Below are positions 1 to 8,212 of a stretch of 62,832 nucleotides of DNA, one piece after another. The position numbers and the translations under genes are program-made. Position 1 is the stretch's first letter; each line of letters starts with the position of its first letter. This DNA comes from Gammaproteobacteria bacterium. Its GTDB lineage: Bacteria; Pseudomonadota; Gammaproteobacteria; Pseudomonadales; Pseudohongiellaceae. The notes beneath the pieces were generated by a model, which saw nothing but the letters and a program-made list of their open reading frames with translations, made no database searches and was not told the origin of the DNA. The DNA lies in contig PBYU01000050.1 in assembly GCA_002730035.1 (NCBI GenBank), positions 1 through 62,832 on the forward strand, read 5' to 3'.

Positions 1-83
1 AAACTACGGCTTATTAATGCGAACGATCTAGAAGTCGCCTATTGACCTATAGCCCATCAAATAAGACGATGTATAATACCCCC

Positions 84-287
84 ATGGCGAACAACGACCC
101 ATCATTCGGTTTCCTATTTTTTCGAAACTTGGCAATTATATCTATGCCAGTATTTCTTGCTTTCCGCTATTTTGAGAGCATAAACATTATGGAGAGCATT
201 GGCGTCGGAAATACAATTACTATGACCTTGGTACTCTCGTCCATTCCAGCGATACTGATCTCCATGTGGCATTTCCTAAAAAAATAG
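84..287 (+). CDS. small two-TM membrane protein, unknown function
   Basis: The ATG at 84 gives 67 residues; an in-frame TTG at 42 would add 14 polar residues. Two hydrophobic stretches (about residues 10-28 and 40-62) suggest two membrane helices, followed by the short end WHFLKK. A perfect TATAAT lies at 72-77, so transcription may begin at or near the ATG and the mRNA could be almost leaderless; no good -35 is placed for it. The C-terminal half (an ES residue pair, then TI, S-IPA, I and W-H positions) resembles the minus-strand protein at 14249-14446, which supports both being real members of one small family. No function is recognised. Confidence 0.5.
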   Translation: MANNDPSFGFLFFRNLAIISMPVFLAFRYFESINIMESIGVGNTITMTLVLSSIPAILISMWHFLKK

Positions 288-498
288 CCCCCTCCTTTCT
301 TGAGCCCGACCACCCCCTGCCAAATCCTATACGATGCAATTCGCTTGGCTGACGGAAAATCACCCCGGCGACACACGCAAATCACAAGCACGCTCCATAC
401 CACGCCCCCACCAACCCCCGGAATCGGCATACTGGGCTGGATGCGTGAATTCAAAGCGGATGTGGCGCTGGCCGAGATCAGCCTTTACAGCTAAGGCT

Positions 499-521
499 CC
501 TGGCCTGTCACCAGGTTTTTT
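499..521 (+). terminator. possible Rho-independent terminator
   Basis: CCTGG and CCAGG form a short stem (499-503 with 511-515) followed by six T on the plus strand (516-521). It would end plus-strand transcription entering from 84-287 and the unassigned stretch 288-494. I see no convincing gene in 288-494, although an open plus frame reaches a stop at 494. The stem is short, so this is tentative. Confidence 0.4.
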
Positions 522-525
522 GGAG

Positions 526-912
526 TCAGTCACCAGAATTAGAAATAAATTGATCGAGCTGTTTTTTGAGAGCAGCTGGTTTAGAAATGTCCGCAAAGAT
601 AATTTCTGTACCGATACTTTCTTTTGCAGTAAGCGTCAGGTTTCCAATCCCGAGTAATTTTTGCTTTGCTGTCCGGGTCAGTTCAACACTTTGCAGATTT
701 TCCAGCTCTATCGATTTTGAAGTTTTTCTAAATATTCCCTGACATGCTTCTGCTTTCTGCTCTTTCACTGTGTATCGTTTCAGACGGCGATCAAAAACAG
801 CCCACAGGATAAAAAATGGCCCAATGCTAAATATTAATGTGGCTATGCCAAGAAGAATTGAAGGCCAGTATGCCCGCCATACGGGTTTAGCTTCATAAGA
901 AATATCAGTCAA
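526..912 (-). CDS. bacterial PH (DUF304/bPH2-like) domain membrane protein
   Basis: 128 residues. An N-terminal hydrophobic segment (about residues 13-40) follows a short cytoplasmic lead, and the rest has the pattern of bacterial PH-like domain proteins: an RRLKRYTV entry strand, a GIF turn, IELENLQSVEL, then GIGNLTLTA and a closing helix (PAALKKQLDQFIS). Proteins of this type sit in the inner membrane with the PH-like domain in the cytoplasm; their biochemical role is generally unknown. It is transcribed leftwards and is not obviously in an operon. The family call rests on motif spacing only. Confidence 0.7.
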   Translation of the reverse strand: MTDISYEAKPVWRAYWPSILLGIATLIFSIGPFFILWAVFDRRLKRYTVKEQKAEACQGIFRKTSKSIELENLQSVELTRTAKQKLLGIGNLTLTAKESIGTEIIFADISKPAALKKQLDQFISNSGD

Positions 913-1019
913 AGTGTGCGTCCTGGTTAACTATTGGCTTTCTGATGAAATACGATCCAGAGGCTACCTGCCTAAGGGTTACTATCGGCAATAGGATTGC
1001 TATCTAACCGCAAATTAAT

Positions 1020-1275
1020 CTACCGGATCCAGTCTAATATCTTGAATTCAATGCCAGCCTGGTGTGCTTCTCCATTCAGTGGGAAGCTGACGGCTACTGT
1101 ACTACCCCCACCAGTAATCTTCGGGTTTGGGCATGGGCGGGAAACCTTCACCCATCTGCAAATGCACATACAAGCGCAATTCACCCCTGCAGTGATTCTT
1201 CACGATAGTAAGTACAGGATAGCAGGGTCTGTCCCATTGTTGCTGACCAAAACTAACGATTATTGCCCTTTTATT
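1020..1275 (-). pseudogene. frameshifted remnant of an unrecognised small protein
   Basis: On the minus strand one open frame runs from about 1275 down to a TAG at about 1103-1105 and reads protein-like (HCRGELRLYVHLQMGEGF, then PMPKPEDYWWG). At the G-run before that TAG the next frame continues naturally (GSTVAVSFPLNGEAHQ, then AGIEFKILDWIR) to a TAG at 1020-1022. The join at the homopolymer looks like a one-base indel in a once continuous gene. No start codon is visible in frame, and the upstream end abuts the stop of the gene at 1271-2299. I do not recognise the family. Confidence 0.4.
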
Positions 1276-2299
1276 TCAATGCCTCTTCCCTTTCCAGCCT
1301 GCGGGCGCCCGCCAGTATGCCCGGCAATGCATAATTGCCCTCGTGGCAGGCGTATTCATACAGGCCGCCGTCGGTGGCGTAAAAGCTCAGCTCTGCAGTC
1401 CAGGGCTGACTGTAGATGTTATTGTCTTCAACCCTGAATTGATAGAAAATTTCATCGTCTGCATAGCGACTGAATCGTTCGGTGATGCGACCGGCCTTGG
1501 TGATGGGTATAGAACTCTGACTCAACTGCAGTGGGTTGATGTTGACGGTTTCCACAACTAACTCATCGTTTTCATACCAGCCGACAGAATCACCAAACCA
1601 TTGTTCCAGCGCGACCGGCCGTCGGTGGATCCGGGCTTGTTCCGGTGAATCAAAGATGGGTATGACGCGGGCATCGTGGACCATCTCCACAAGAATCATG
1701 ACGTAGTCCTCGGTCTGCACGAATTGATAGGTATTGTTGTACAGCGCTCCCATCATTCCCGGACCAGCCTTGTTACCAAATCCCAGCAGACAGCGTTCCG
1801 CATTGGGAATGGCTTCCGGACCACGTGCATCTCCGAAGCCGGTGGCGTAGCGGGAGCCAAAATTGCGTCGCTCGAAATCGTACTGCGGGTCCTCCAGGCG
1901 AGGTACTCGCCCGTTGCCCGGATCAACCAGGTAGGAACTGCGATACTCGCCTTTGACCAGAGCCAGATTGGAACCGGGGTCAACCCAGAAATTATTGTAG
2001 GCCCTGGTGCCGAAGTCATCGCCATCTGCCGTGGGCAAGTCATTAACACCATCGCCCTCGTCCAGCCCACCCTCAAGGCCAGCGATCGGAGTCCTGGCGG
2101 CAATAAGCCGGGCTTCCTCCGCGGATACAATAAGAGTCTCAACTCCTCTGGGGCGCGAGAGATTGGTCAATGATGCATTGGTCCAGATACCTTCCAGGTC
2201 GGGCCGCTCGGTGTTCTGCGCTAGTGCACCAGAACAGGCCAGGGTAGTGAAGACCAGCAAGGACCCGATGCGGGCGGTATGCTTTAACAGGAATATCAT
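1271..2299 (-). CDS. secreted protein of unknown function
   Basis: 342 residues with a clear Sec signal peptide (hydrophobic to about residue 23, cleavage likely after the GALAQ region). The start is supported by AGGAG eight bases upstream. The mature protein begins RPDLEGIWTNASLT, a lead typical of a large, poorly characterised secreted family in gammaproteobacteria and acidobacteria, and ends with the conserved-looking stretch YEYACHEGNYALPGILAGAR. It is acidic and aromatic-rich with no obvious catalytic motif. It is probably periplasmic. It diverges from the monooxygenase-like gene at 2748. Confidence 0.7.
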   Translation of the reverse strand: MIFLLKHTARIGSLLVFTTLACSGALAQNTERPDLEGIWTNASLTNLSRPRGVETLIVSAEEARLIAARTPIAGLEGGLDEGDGVNDLPTADGDDFGTRAYNNFWVDPGSNLALVKGEYRSSYLVDPGNGRVPRLEDPQYDFERRNFGSRYATGFGDARGPEAIPNAERCLLGFGNKAGPGMMGALYNNTYQFVQTEDYVMILVEMVHDARVIPIFDSPEQARIHRRPVALEQWFGDSVGWYENDELVVETVNINPLQLSQSSIPITKAGRITERFSRYADDEIFYQFRVEDNNIYSQPWTAELSFYATDGGLYEYACHEGNYALPGILAGARRLEREEALK

Positions 2300-2747
2300 T
2301 TGATGTCTCCTGGGAATCCTATTTGTCAGGATGTAGGCCTGAGCCTAGGATAAATGGGGTTGGAGTAAAGATCAAAGGATCAAAAGGATCTGTGTTATTA
2401 CTGCCCCAGATAATGATGAGCAAAGCGCTTCAGCGGCTGTATTGTTGGCTCTTAGCTATTAATTGGCTCAGTGATGCACATGGATTTGGAATTTGCTTCG
2501 GTGAAACGCCGTAAAGTCGGCCCGGCGACGTGCATGGACGCACTAATGCCGCGGGCGCATGGGGCTAGTTAATAGCGGATCCAATTTTCCACCTAAAACC
2601 AGAAATGGATCAATGTTTGTGGATATTCTGGAGGAATTATAATCCTGATTTGAGTCTAATTGACCCTTGGATTTTCTTGAGGTTTCCAACTTCATCCCAT
2701 CATTAGCGCTCTGGAATGACCCCTGTTTAGAGATTTAGGAGATTTAC
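2300..2747. other. divergent intergenic region, 448 bp
   Basis: This region separates the minus-strand secreted protein (start 2299) from the plus-strand monooxygenase-like gene (start 2748). It must carry both promoters. The RBS of the plus gene is GGAG seven bases before its ATG. Two near-copies of a ggatcaa motif occur around 2370-2390. No ORF with convincing coding character, no tRNA and no strong hairpin terminator were seen. Confidence 0.5.
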
Positions 2748-4157
2748 ATGCGAATTTCGACATTAATTAACAAAAGCTTGTTGTTGGCCTTCTCCGGTAT
2801 GGTGTTTTCACCAGCGGTCCTGGCCCAGGAAGTTACTTTCCACAAGGATATCGAGCCAATTTTGCAGCGTAGCTGCCAGTATTGCCATCGTCCCGGTGGT
2901 GCGGCTCCCATGCACCTGATTACCTATGACCAGGTAGCCCCTTTTGCCGGGCTAATTGAGTACAAGACTGGCCTGCGCGACCGCGCTGGCGTCATGCCAC
3001 CGTGGTATATCGAAAAGAACGTAGGCATTCAACATTTCAAGGATGACCCTTCTCTGAGCGACGCCGAAATTGCCACCCTTTCCACTTGGGCGCGCACTGG
3101 CACACCAAAAGGAGATATTGCCGACGCACCCGAGCCACTGGTTTTCGATGACGCGATCAAGTGGAAACTGGGCGAGCCAGACCTGATTGTTGAAACTGAA
3201 GATTTCTTCATGGCCAGTGGCCGACCCGATTGGTGGGGTGAGATTCCCAGCATTGCAAGTGGTCTGACACAAGACCGCTATGTGAAGTCTGTAGAAATAG
3301 TGGAAATAAACGACGTGGGTTCAAGCGATGATACATCCGACACCGTGGGTGGTCTGTGGATTTTTCACCACATGATCTGGCGCATGGAGACACTGGACGA
3401 GCAAGGCAATGTAATTCCAGGTCAGGCTACCAGTTTCCCGGTACACGAAGTCGGCCGTAATGGGGATATCTTCGATCCCGATGCCGGTCCCCTACTAAGG
3501 GCCAATTCCTCCTTCTACACCGATTCGGTGCACATGCACTCCAATGGGCGTGATACCACCGGTCATCTACAAATAGGCTTTAGATTCCACCCGGAAGATT
3601 ATGAACCAAAGTACAGGACCGCAATCAGTATCAACGGAAATGGCTCTGATATCAGCGTCGAGGGCAATGCAAGAGATCAGGAGCTACATGCCTATCAGGT
3701 ACTGACGGAACACACCAAGGTCATTACCTTCGAGCCGCACCTGCATGCCGCCGGTGATCGTATGTGCCTGGAAGCGATCTGGGGTTACTCAGTCGAGACA
3801 CTGTCCTGTGTGGGCTATGACCACAACTGGGTGAGAGGCTATCCCTTTGCGGATGACTATACACCGCTGTTGCCCAAGGGGGCCATTTTGCATGTTACCG
3901 GCTATTTCAATAACACAGAGACCAATCCCAGTGTGCCAGATGGGCGTAACTGGCAGGGCTCTGGCAACCGCTCGGTAACAAATATGTTCATCGACCTGGG
4001 TAGCAGGGTGACCATGACCGATGAGCAGTTTAAGGAAGAGATGGAGAATCGGCGCAACACGCTGAATCTTGGTCCCAACGACCACGTGATTGGTTGTCCA
4101 TTATGCCTTGCGCCTCTGGTATGGCCGATTGAAGATTCCACCGACGCCAGTGACTAA
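2748..4157 (+). CDS. secreted cytochrome c/ascorbate-dependent monooxygenase-like protein
   Basis: 469 residues with a signal peptide to about residue 27. A c-type heme motif CQYCH sits at residues 43-47 inside a short domain (HKDIEPILQRSCQYCH, with MPPWY further on) of the kind fused to copper type II, ascorbate-dependent monooxygenase-like domains. The C-terminal two thirds carry the histidine-rich motifs expected there: FHHMIWRM, DSVHMHSNG, FEPHLHAAGDRM and DHNW. The inferred role is a periplasmic copper/heme oxidase or hydroxylase; the substrate is unknown. The downstream gene at 4320 is probably separately transcribed, since a terminator lies between them. Confidence 0.75.
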   Translation: MRISTLINKSLLLAFSGMVFSPAVLAQEVTFHKDIEPILQRSCQYCHRPGGAAPMHLITYDQVAPFAGLIEYKTGLRDRAGVMPPWYIEKNVGIQHFKDDPSLSDAEIATLSTWARTGTPKGDIADAPEPLVFDDAIKWKLGEPDLIVETEDFFMASGRPDWWGEIPSIASGLTQDRYVKSVEIVEINDVGSSDDTSDTVGGLWIFHHMIWRMETLDEQGNVIPGQATSFPVHEVGRNGDIFDPDAGPLLRANSSFYTDSVHMHSNGRDTTGHLQIGFRFHPEDYEPKYRTAISINGNGSDISVEGNARDQELHAYQVLTEHTKVITFEPHLHAAGDRMCLEAIWGYSVETLSCVGYDHNWVRGYPFADDYTPLLPKGAILHVTGYFNNTETNPSVPDGRNWQGSGNRSVTNMFIDLGSRVTMTDEQFKEEMENRRNTLNLGPNDHVIGCPLCLAPLVWPIEDSTDASD

Positions 4158-4234
4158 ATAGGAGTGATGTAGTGGCGTCGACAGGGGCGAAGCTGCCACT
4201 GTAGTGCCAGCACACAATTCAGACACATAGACGG

Positions 4235-4265
4235 CGAGGTTCAGAAATGGACCTCGTCATTTTTA
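4235..4265 (+). terminator. Rho-independent terminator after the monooxygenase-like gene
   Basis: A nine-pair stem (CGAGGTTCA with TGGACCTCG, one G-T pair) closes on a GAAA tetraloop and is followed by TCATTTTTA. It sits 78 bases after the stop of the 2748-4157 gene. Confidence 0.75.
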
Positions 4266-4319
4266 CCAACAATGAACTATTACAGACGGAGATCTTCCTG
4301 AGAAGGCAAGAAGCTAGAT

Positions 4320-5339
4320 ATGAAATTAAAGCCCAATGATTTGTTAAAGTCCGTCCTCGTGCTCCTCGGTGGTAGTCTGGCACTCGTGTCTGCTATTGCG
4401 ATGGCAGCTCAAGACTTCGAATACACCAAGCATAGCTACAGAAGTGGTCAACACACCGAAGTCGCTTATGAAGGTTGGCGAGAAAATGACAGCGGTACGA
4501 TCACACTAACGTTCGGTTACTTCAACCATAACTGGGAAGAAGAGTTGGATATCCCGATAGGTGAAAATAACCGCTTCACAACCGGTGATCCGGATCGCGG
4601 TCAGCCCACTCATTTCCTGCCGCGTCGAAATCGGTTTACCTTTGATGTGGTCATGCCTGCAGACTTCTCAGGAGACGATGAACTGGTGTGGGAAGTGACT
4701 TCCCCGAACGGTGTGACTAGAGGTGCCTATGCCACCCTCAGGGAAGATTATAAATTAGAAAATTTAACCATCATGTCGGAAACCGGGGCACTGGGAGCCG
4801 GGTCGTCCAGTCCGGAAGTCAGGGCGAACATACCACCGGTTTCGGAGTTAATCGGAGATTCGATACGAACTGTCAGTGTAGGTCAGCCACTGAGTTTCCA
4901 GACTCGGGTAAGCGATGATGGTATTCCTGAATCCTTCGATCCCATGAGGCTCATCAGGTTGCTCGGGGGTGCAGCTGCGGCTTTTGCAACGCCTGAAGCA
5001 GTCCGCGAAAGAATGATGATGATGCCGCCACCGAGGCCTACCGTGAACAAAAATAATGGGCTGTATCTATCCTGGAACGTTTACCGTGCTCCCGAATCTG
5101 CAACAGCGGTACAAGATGCTGTCCATTTCGATCCGCCGCAGGTTAAACCCTGGGAAGATACGCGACCCTCTGCCAATTCACCCTGGAGCTTTATGTGGAT
5201 GCCACCCGAGTTACCAGAGGATGGTATTCACGATGTGAGCGTCACCTTCGACCAACCCGGCACCTACTTACTCTGGGGCCGGGCGGATGATGGTGGACTT
5301 TACCAGGATCAATACCTGACGGTTAATGTGACACCTTAA
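4320..5339 (+). CDS. secreted beta-rich protein, unknown function
   Basis: 339 residues with a signal peptide ending near residue 29 (ALVSAIAMAA). The mature part is rich in beta-strand patterns. The last about 90 residues (PEDGIHDVSVTFDQPGTYLL, then WGRADDGG) look like an Ig/PKD-type fold, and a mid-region SVGQPLSFQTRVSDDGIP resembles another such strand set. A low-complexity MMMMPPPRP patch is present near residue 232. It follows the copper/heme monooxygenase-like gene in the same direction and might be functionally linked, but each has its own terminator. No catalytic motif is seen. Confidence 0.65.
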   Translation: MKLKPNDLLKSVLVLLGGSLALVSAIAMAAQDFEYTKHSYRSGQHTEVAYEGWRENDSGTITLTFGYFNHNWEEELDIPIGENNRFTTGDPDRGQPTHFLPRRNRFTFDVVMPADFSGDDELVWEVTSPNGVTRGAYATLREDYKLENLTIMSETGALGAGSSSPEVRANIPPVSELIGDSIRTVSVGQPLSFQTRVSDDGIPESFDPMRLIRLLGGAAAAFATPEAVRERMMMMPPPRPTVNKNNGLYLSWNVYRAPESATAVQDAVHFDPPQVKPWEDTRPSANSPWSFMWMPPELPEDGIHDVSVTFDQPGTYLLWGRADDGGLYQDQYLTVNVTP

Positions 5340-5376
5340 CATCGACCTGGCTGCAATGACTTAGCCGAAAAAGTGG

Positions 5377-5410
5377 AACCAGGGGAGGAGCTTCTTTCCC
5401 TGGTTTTTTT
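5377..5410 (+). terminator. Rho-independent terminator
   Basis: The stem AACCAGGG/CCCTGGTT runs directly into a run of seven T. It lies 38 bases after the stop of the 4320-5339 gene. Confidence 0.85.
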
Positions 5411-5543
5411 GTGTCTGCAGATCGAGATAAACGATTCTGAGACAAGATGTTTCCCATTGTCAGACAAAAGACAGTTTTCTTACTAAATTTGCGAGGATAG
5501 GGGATAATTGCGCGAATATGGAGAAAACAAAACGAATAGGCCT

Positions 5544-6005
5544 ATGGATACTAGTAAATTACGTAGTTTATTTTTGACAAGCCTGCTTGCTACTTTTGTT
5601 TCCTGTGGTCCTACCGAGCAAGGGGGAGAGAAAGAAGCTGGCAACTCAGTGGCAGAATTTGTTCCCCTGGAGGGCACTAACTGGCAACTCGTGCAATTGG
5701 AAGTGGCGGGTGGTTTTGTTTTTACTCCCGAAGAGCCTGGTAAGTATGTGCTGAATTTTCGCAGTGAGAATCGGCTTACCGGAACTTCAGACTGCAATCG
5801 GATAACTGGCTCGTGGCAGCAGGAGAGTGCGACGTTGCGCTTCGAGCCTTTTTCCGCAACCAAATCCTTGTGCGTGCCAGGTTCATTGCACAATTATTTG
5901 GCATTGAACTTGGGGGCTGTGGTCACCCATACTTTTCGTGACGGGCATATGATAATGACCACCACCACTGAAGGTGTTGAGATAGAGTTCGAAGCCCTCG
6001 AATAG
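5544..6005 (+). CDS. META-domain lipoprotein (HslJ-like)
   Basis: The ATG at 5544 gives 153 residues with a lipoprotein signal (SLFLTSLLATFVSC; Cys near residue 21), preferred over an upstream in-frame start at 5508 that would add 12 charged residues. The body has the META/HslJ pattern: GTNWQLVQLEV, then YVLNFRSENRLTGTSDCNRITGSW, and a C-terminal strand pair. META proteins are envelope proteins of uncertain function, with HslJ associated with novobiocin tolerance in E. coli. The lipobox is non-ideal (FVSC). Confidence 0.7.
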   Translation: MDTSKLRSLFLTSLLATFVSCGPTEQGGEKEAGNSVAEFVPLEGTNWQLVQLEVAGGFVFTPEEPGKYVLNFRSENRLTGTSDCNRITGSWQQESATLRFEPFSATKSLCVPGSLHNYLALNLGAVVTHTFRDGHMIMTTTTEGVEIEFEALE

Positions 6006-6075
6006 GAAATAGCTGGAGTAGATTTATTTATCCATATTTTGGCATCGGACTATTAACAACCCATAGCAACAGATA

Positions 6076-6212
6076 TCAATCAACGCAGCAAACCGCTTCA
6101 ACTTTGAATTCGTTTGAATGGGTCTTGTACGTTTTCTTGCTAATCGAACACTGCTTCTTGGTCATAGTAGACCTTTTCTGAGTGTCCGTTAAACTGGGGG
6201 AAGTCCAGACAA
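6076..6212 (-). mobile_element. IS3-family remnant (inverted-repeat end plus orfA start)
   Basis: On the minus strand a short ORF starts at 6165 (MTKKQCSISKKTYKTHSNEF, then KVEAVCCVD) and stops at 6076. It matches the N-terminal helix pattern of IS3-family OrfA, where an S-x-EFK-EAV stretch recurs. Just upstream, 6174-6212 reads on the minus strand as TGGACTTCCCCCAG followed by a run resembling an IS3-type terminal repeat. The rest of the element is gone. It lies against the abnormal 3' end of the antiporter gene, suggesting that this insertion or its decay removed the antiporter tail. Confidence 0.5.
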
Positions 6213-6262
6213 CGTTTCTACCATTCGGGGATCTGGAGAGTGTAGATGAACCAGGCGTGGGG

Positions 6263-7405
6263 TCAAATTCGATTTTCTTTCGGTGGCGGGCAATAATGAA
6301 TCAGCGAATGAGCTGAGTACAAGTGTTGCCTGTTGGCAATAGCCAGCCCGCCCTTCAGACCACCCCACCACATGATGTGCCGTTCAGCCCAGGTAATCGC
6401 CGGTAACTTAAGCAGTCGAACCGTAATGGGCACCAGCGAGTAGATAACACTTGCGCGTGCCAGAATAACCAACAGTATGGTAAGTGATAGCAGTCCAAGA
6501 ATAGACACCAGATTAGCCAGGTTAATGGAATAACCGATAAGGATGAATAACAGGGTATTACATATATTGGTAAGAAACTCCCAGGTGCTATGCAGGGAAT
6601 GCAATTCCGCCTCTGGAAGACGCGGTACTACAATCAAGCCAAAGACCAGTGCACTGAATGTAACCGCCATTACTCCTGAAACATGAAAATTGTGTTCTGC
6701 AACGATGAATGCCATGTAGGCCAGGGTTAGGGTAAGGACCAACATACCGCTCCCAAGGATTTTCATGCCGCTGACAATGGTGCTTACCACACTGCCAATA
6801 ACCACGCCTAAAAATGCACCTCCCAGGAAAACAATACAGAAATCAAGAATGATGCCTGGAAAATCATTTGCACTGAAACTTCCTACTGCCAGTATGCCCA
6901 ATACAAGAATAAACAACACAATGGCTGTTGCATCGTTAAACAGGGATTCCCCCTCTACCAGGATGGTTAAGCGACGCGGCGCACCCAATTCCTTAAATAG
7001 CGCGATAACCGCTACTGGATCTGTGGCTGATATCAAGGCGCCAAAAACCAGCGCAACAAAAAAGGGTATGCCTGCTATCCAGCTCACTCCATAACCAATA
7101 ATAAAGGTCGATATCAGTAAGGCTGGTATCGCCAGCATTAGTATCGGGGCAATATCTTTTGCTAATTGACGAGCATGAATCCCCAGTCCTGCCTCAAAAA
7201 TCAGGGCTGGAAGGAAGATGAAGAGAATTATCTCCGGCGTGAGAGAAAGGTGCTGCAGTGGTTCCAATACTGCGATTTGTTCAGCCAGCCATTGCAGTGA
7301 GGCTCCAATCAGCACCAATATTACGGTATAGGGAATTGGCACCTTGGCGAAAATGGCCGCCATCAGGAATGCCATGACAATAAATACCGTTTCGGCGATT
7401 GGCAT
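6263..7405 (-). pseudogene. Na+/H+ antiporter (CPA1/NhaP-like), C-terminally truncated
   Basis: 380 residues with about eleven hydrophobic segments. Family motifs are intact to about residue 355: FLPALIFEAGL, SATDPVAVIALFKELGAP, LVEGESLFNDATAIVLF and MWWGGLKGGLAIA. In normal members the last motif leads into further membrane helices (typically IxLSxP onward) and often a C-terminal domain. Here the frame instead reads NRQHLYSAHSLIHYCPPPKE and stops, so at least the last two helices are lost. An IS3 remnant sits immediately downstream. The gene is probably non-functional, though a shortened product cannot be excluded. Confidence 0.75.
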
Positions 7406-7451
7406 GATTGCAATCTCACAAACGCTGACTTTTCTTTATGCTAACACTAGT

Positions 7452-7525
7452 GGTAAATAGGGACAGACCTATTTTTAGTGATAGTTCGGCACTTTACGGA
7501 AAAGCAAGTTATGCCAGGTTCTTAG
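7452..7525. repeat. 74-bp direct repeat, copy A
   Basis: This copy begins GGTAAATAGGGACAGACC and is about 80% identical to copy B at 8046-8119, in the same orientation, with near identity over the first 43 bases. It contains a small inverted repeat (AAATAG, eight bases, CTATTT). The two copies bracket the DUF3788 gene. Confidence 0.8.
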
Positions 7526-7594
7526 ACGGCGTGAATTAGTTCATCGTAAATAGATCGAACCCCATTTTACTCTGCATACATCTGATACTGAATG

Positions 7595-8014
7595 TCAGTT
7601 TGCCATCTTGACTGCGGCCAGTTTCTTCGTGATCTCGAGGTCCTTCTTACTTTTGAACTCGATGCGAACCGCTCTGCCTTCGGCATACTTCTTAGCATCA
7701 TCAATGACTGTAAGGATCGAGTCAGCCAGAGGGATATCGTGGGCTGCCTTGACCGCCTTCTCTCCCAGCGCGAAACCTGCCAAGAAGAGACCCTTGCACG
7801 GCGTCATATACAGGACGGTACGTTTCTTCTGTTTCAGTCGGAGCGACCACCTCCAGTTCTTGCCAGAGTAGTTCCACGTCTCTTCCAGAGGGGCATACTC
7901 GGCGGCGATATGCGCTATCAGACTATCCCAATGAGTACCGGTTCGACCCAATGTTTCCTTGAGATCCCCCGCCAGGGGCTGTTTCGACTTGTCATCAAAT
8001 GCACTCAGTGCCAT
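7595..8014 (-). CDS. DUF3788 family protein
   Basis: 139 residues, cytoplasmic, basic. Pattern of the family: HWDSLIAHI near residue 28, then ETWNYSGKNWRWSLRLKQKKRTV, YMTPCKGLFLAGFALGEKA, and a C-terminal segment with VRIEFKSKKDLEI. The family is small, widely scattered and of unknown function. Here the gene stands alone between direct repeats of 74 bp, suggesting it moved as a unit. The start is the ATG at 8014. Confidence 0.75.
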   Translation of the reverse strand: MALSAFDDKSKQPLAGDLKETLGRTGTHWDSLIAHIAAEYAPLEETWNYSGKNWRWSLRLKQKKRTVLYMTPCKGLFLAGFALGEKAVKAAHDIPLADSILTVIDDAKKYAEGRAVRIEFKSKKDLEITKKLAAVKMAN

Positions 8015-8045
8015 GTCCTCGTACTCCGTTAATAAGGTAGATAGA

Positions 8046-8119
8046 GGTAAATAGAGACAGATCTATTTTTAGTGATAGTTTGGCACTTCGTGAAAAACCA
8101 CGCTATAGCAGATTCTTAA
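8046..8119. repeat. 74-bp direct repeat, copy B
   Basis: This is the partner of the copy at 7452-7525, same orientation, 594 bases apart. The inverted repeat AAATAG/CTATTT is conserved, and differences inside its loop are compensatory in place (GGACAGAC versus AGACAGAT). It lies between the DUF3788 start and the sodium:solute symporter. Confidence 0.8.
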
Positions 8120-8212
8120 TCTCTATCAATAAAACCATGGAAGCTAGGCCTGTCCCTTTTTTCTGAACACCGTGGCATAATCTGCGCAAATTTAGTAAAG
8201 CCCAGGCATTCC

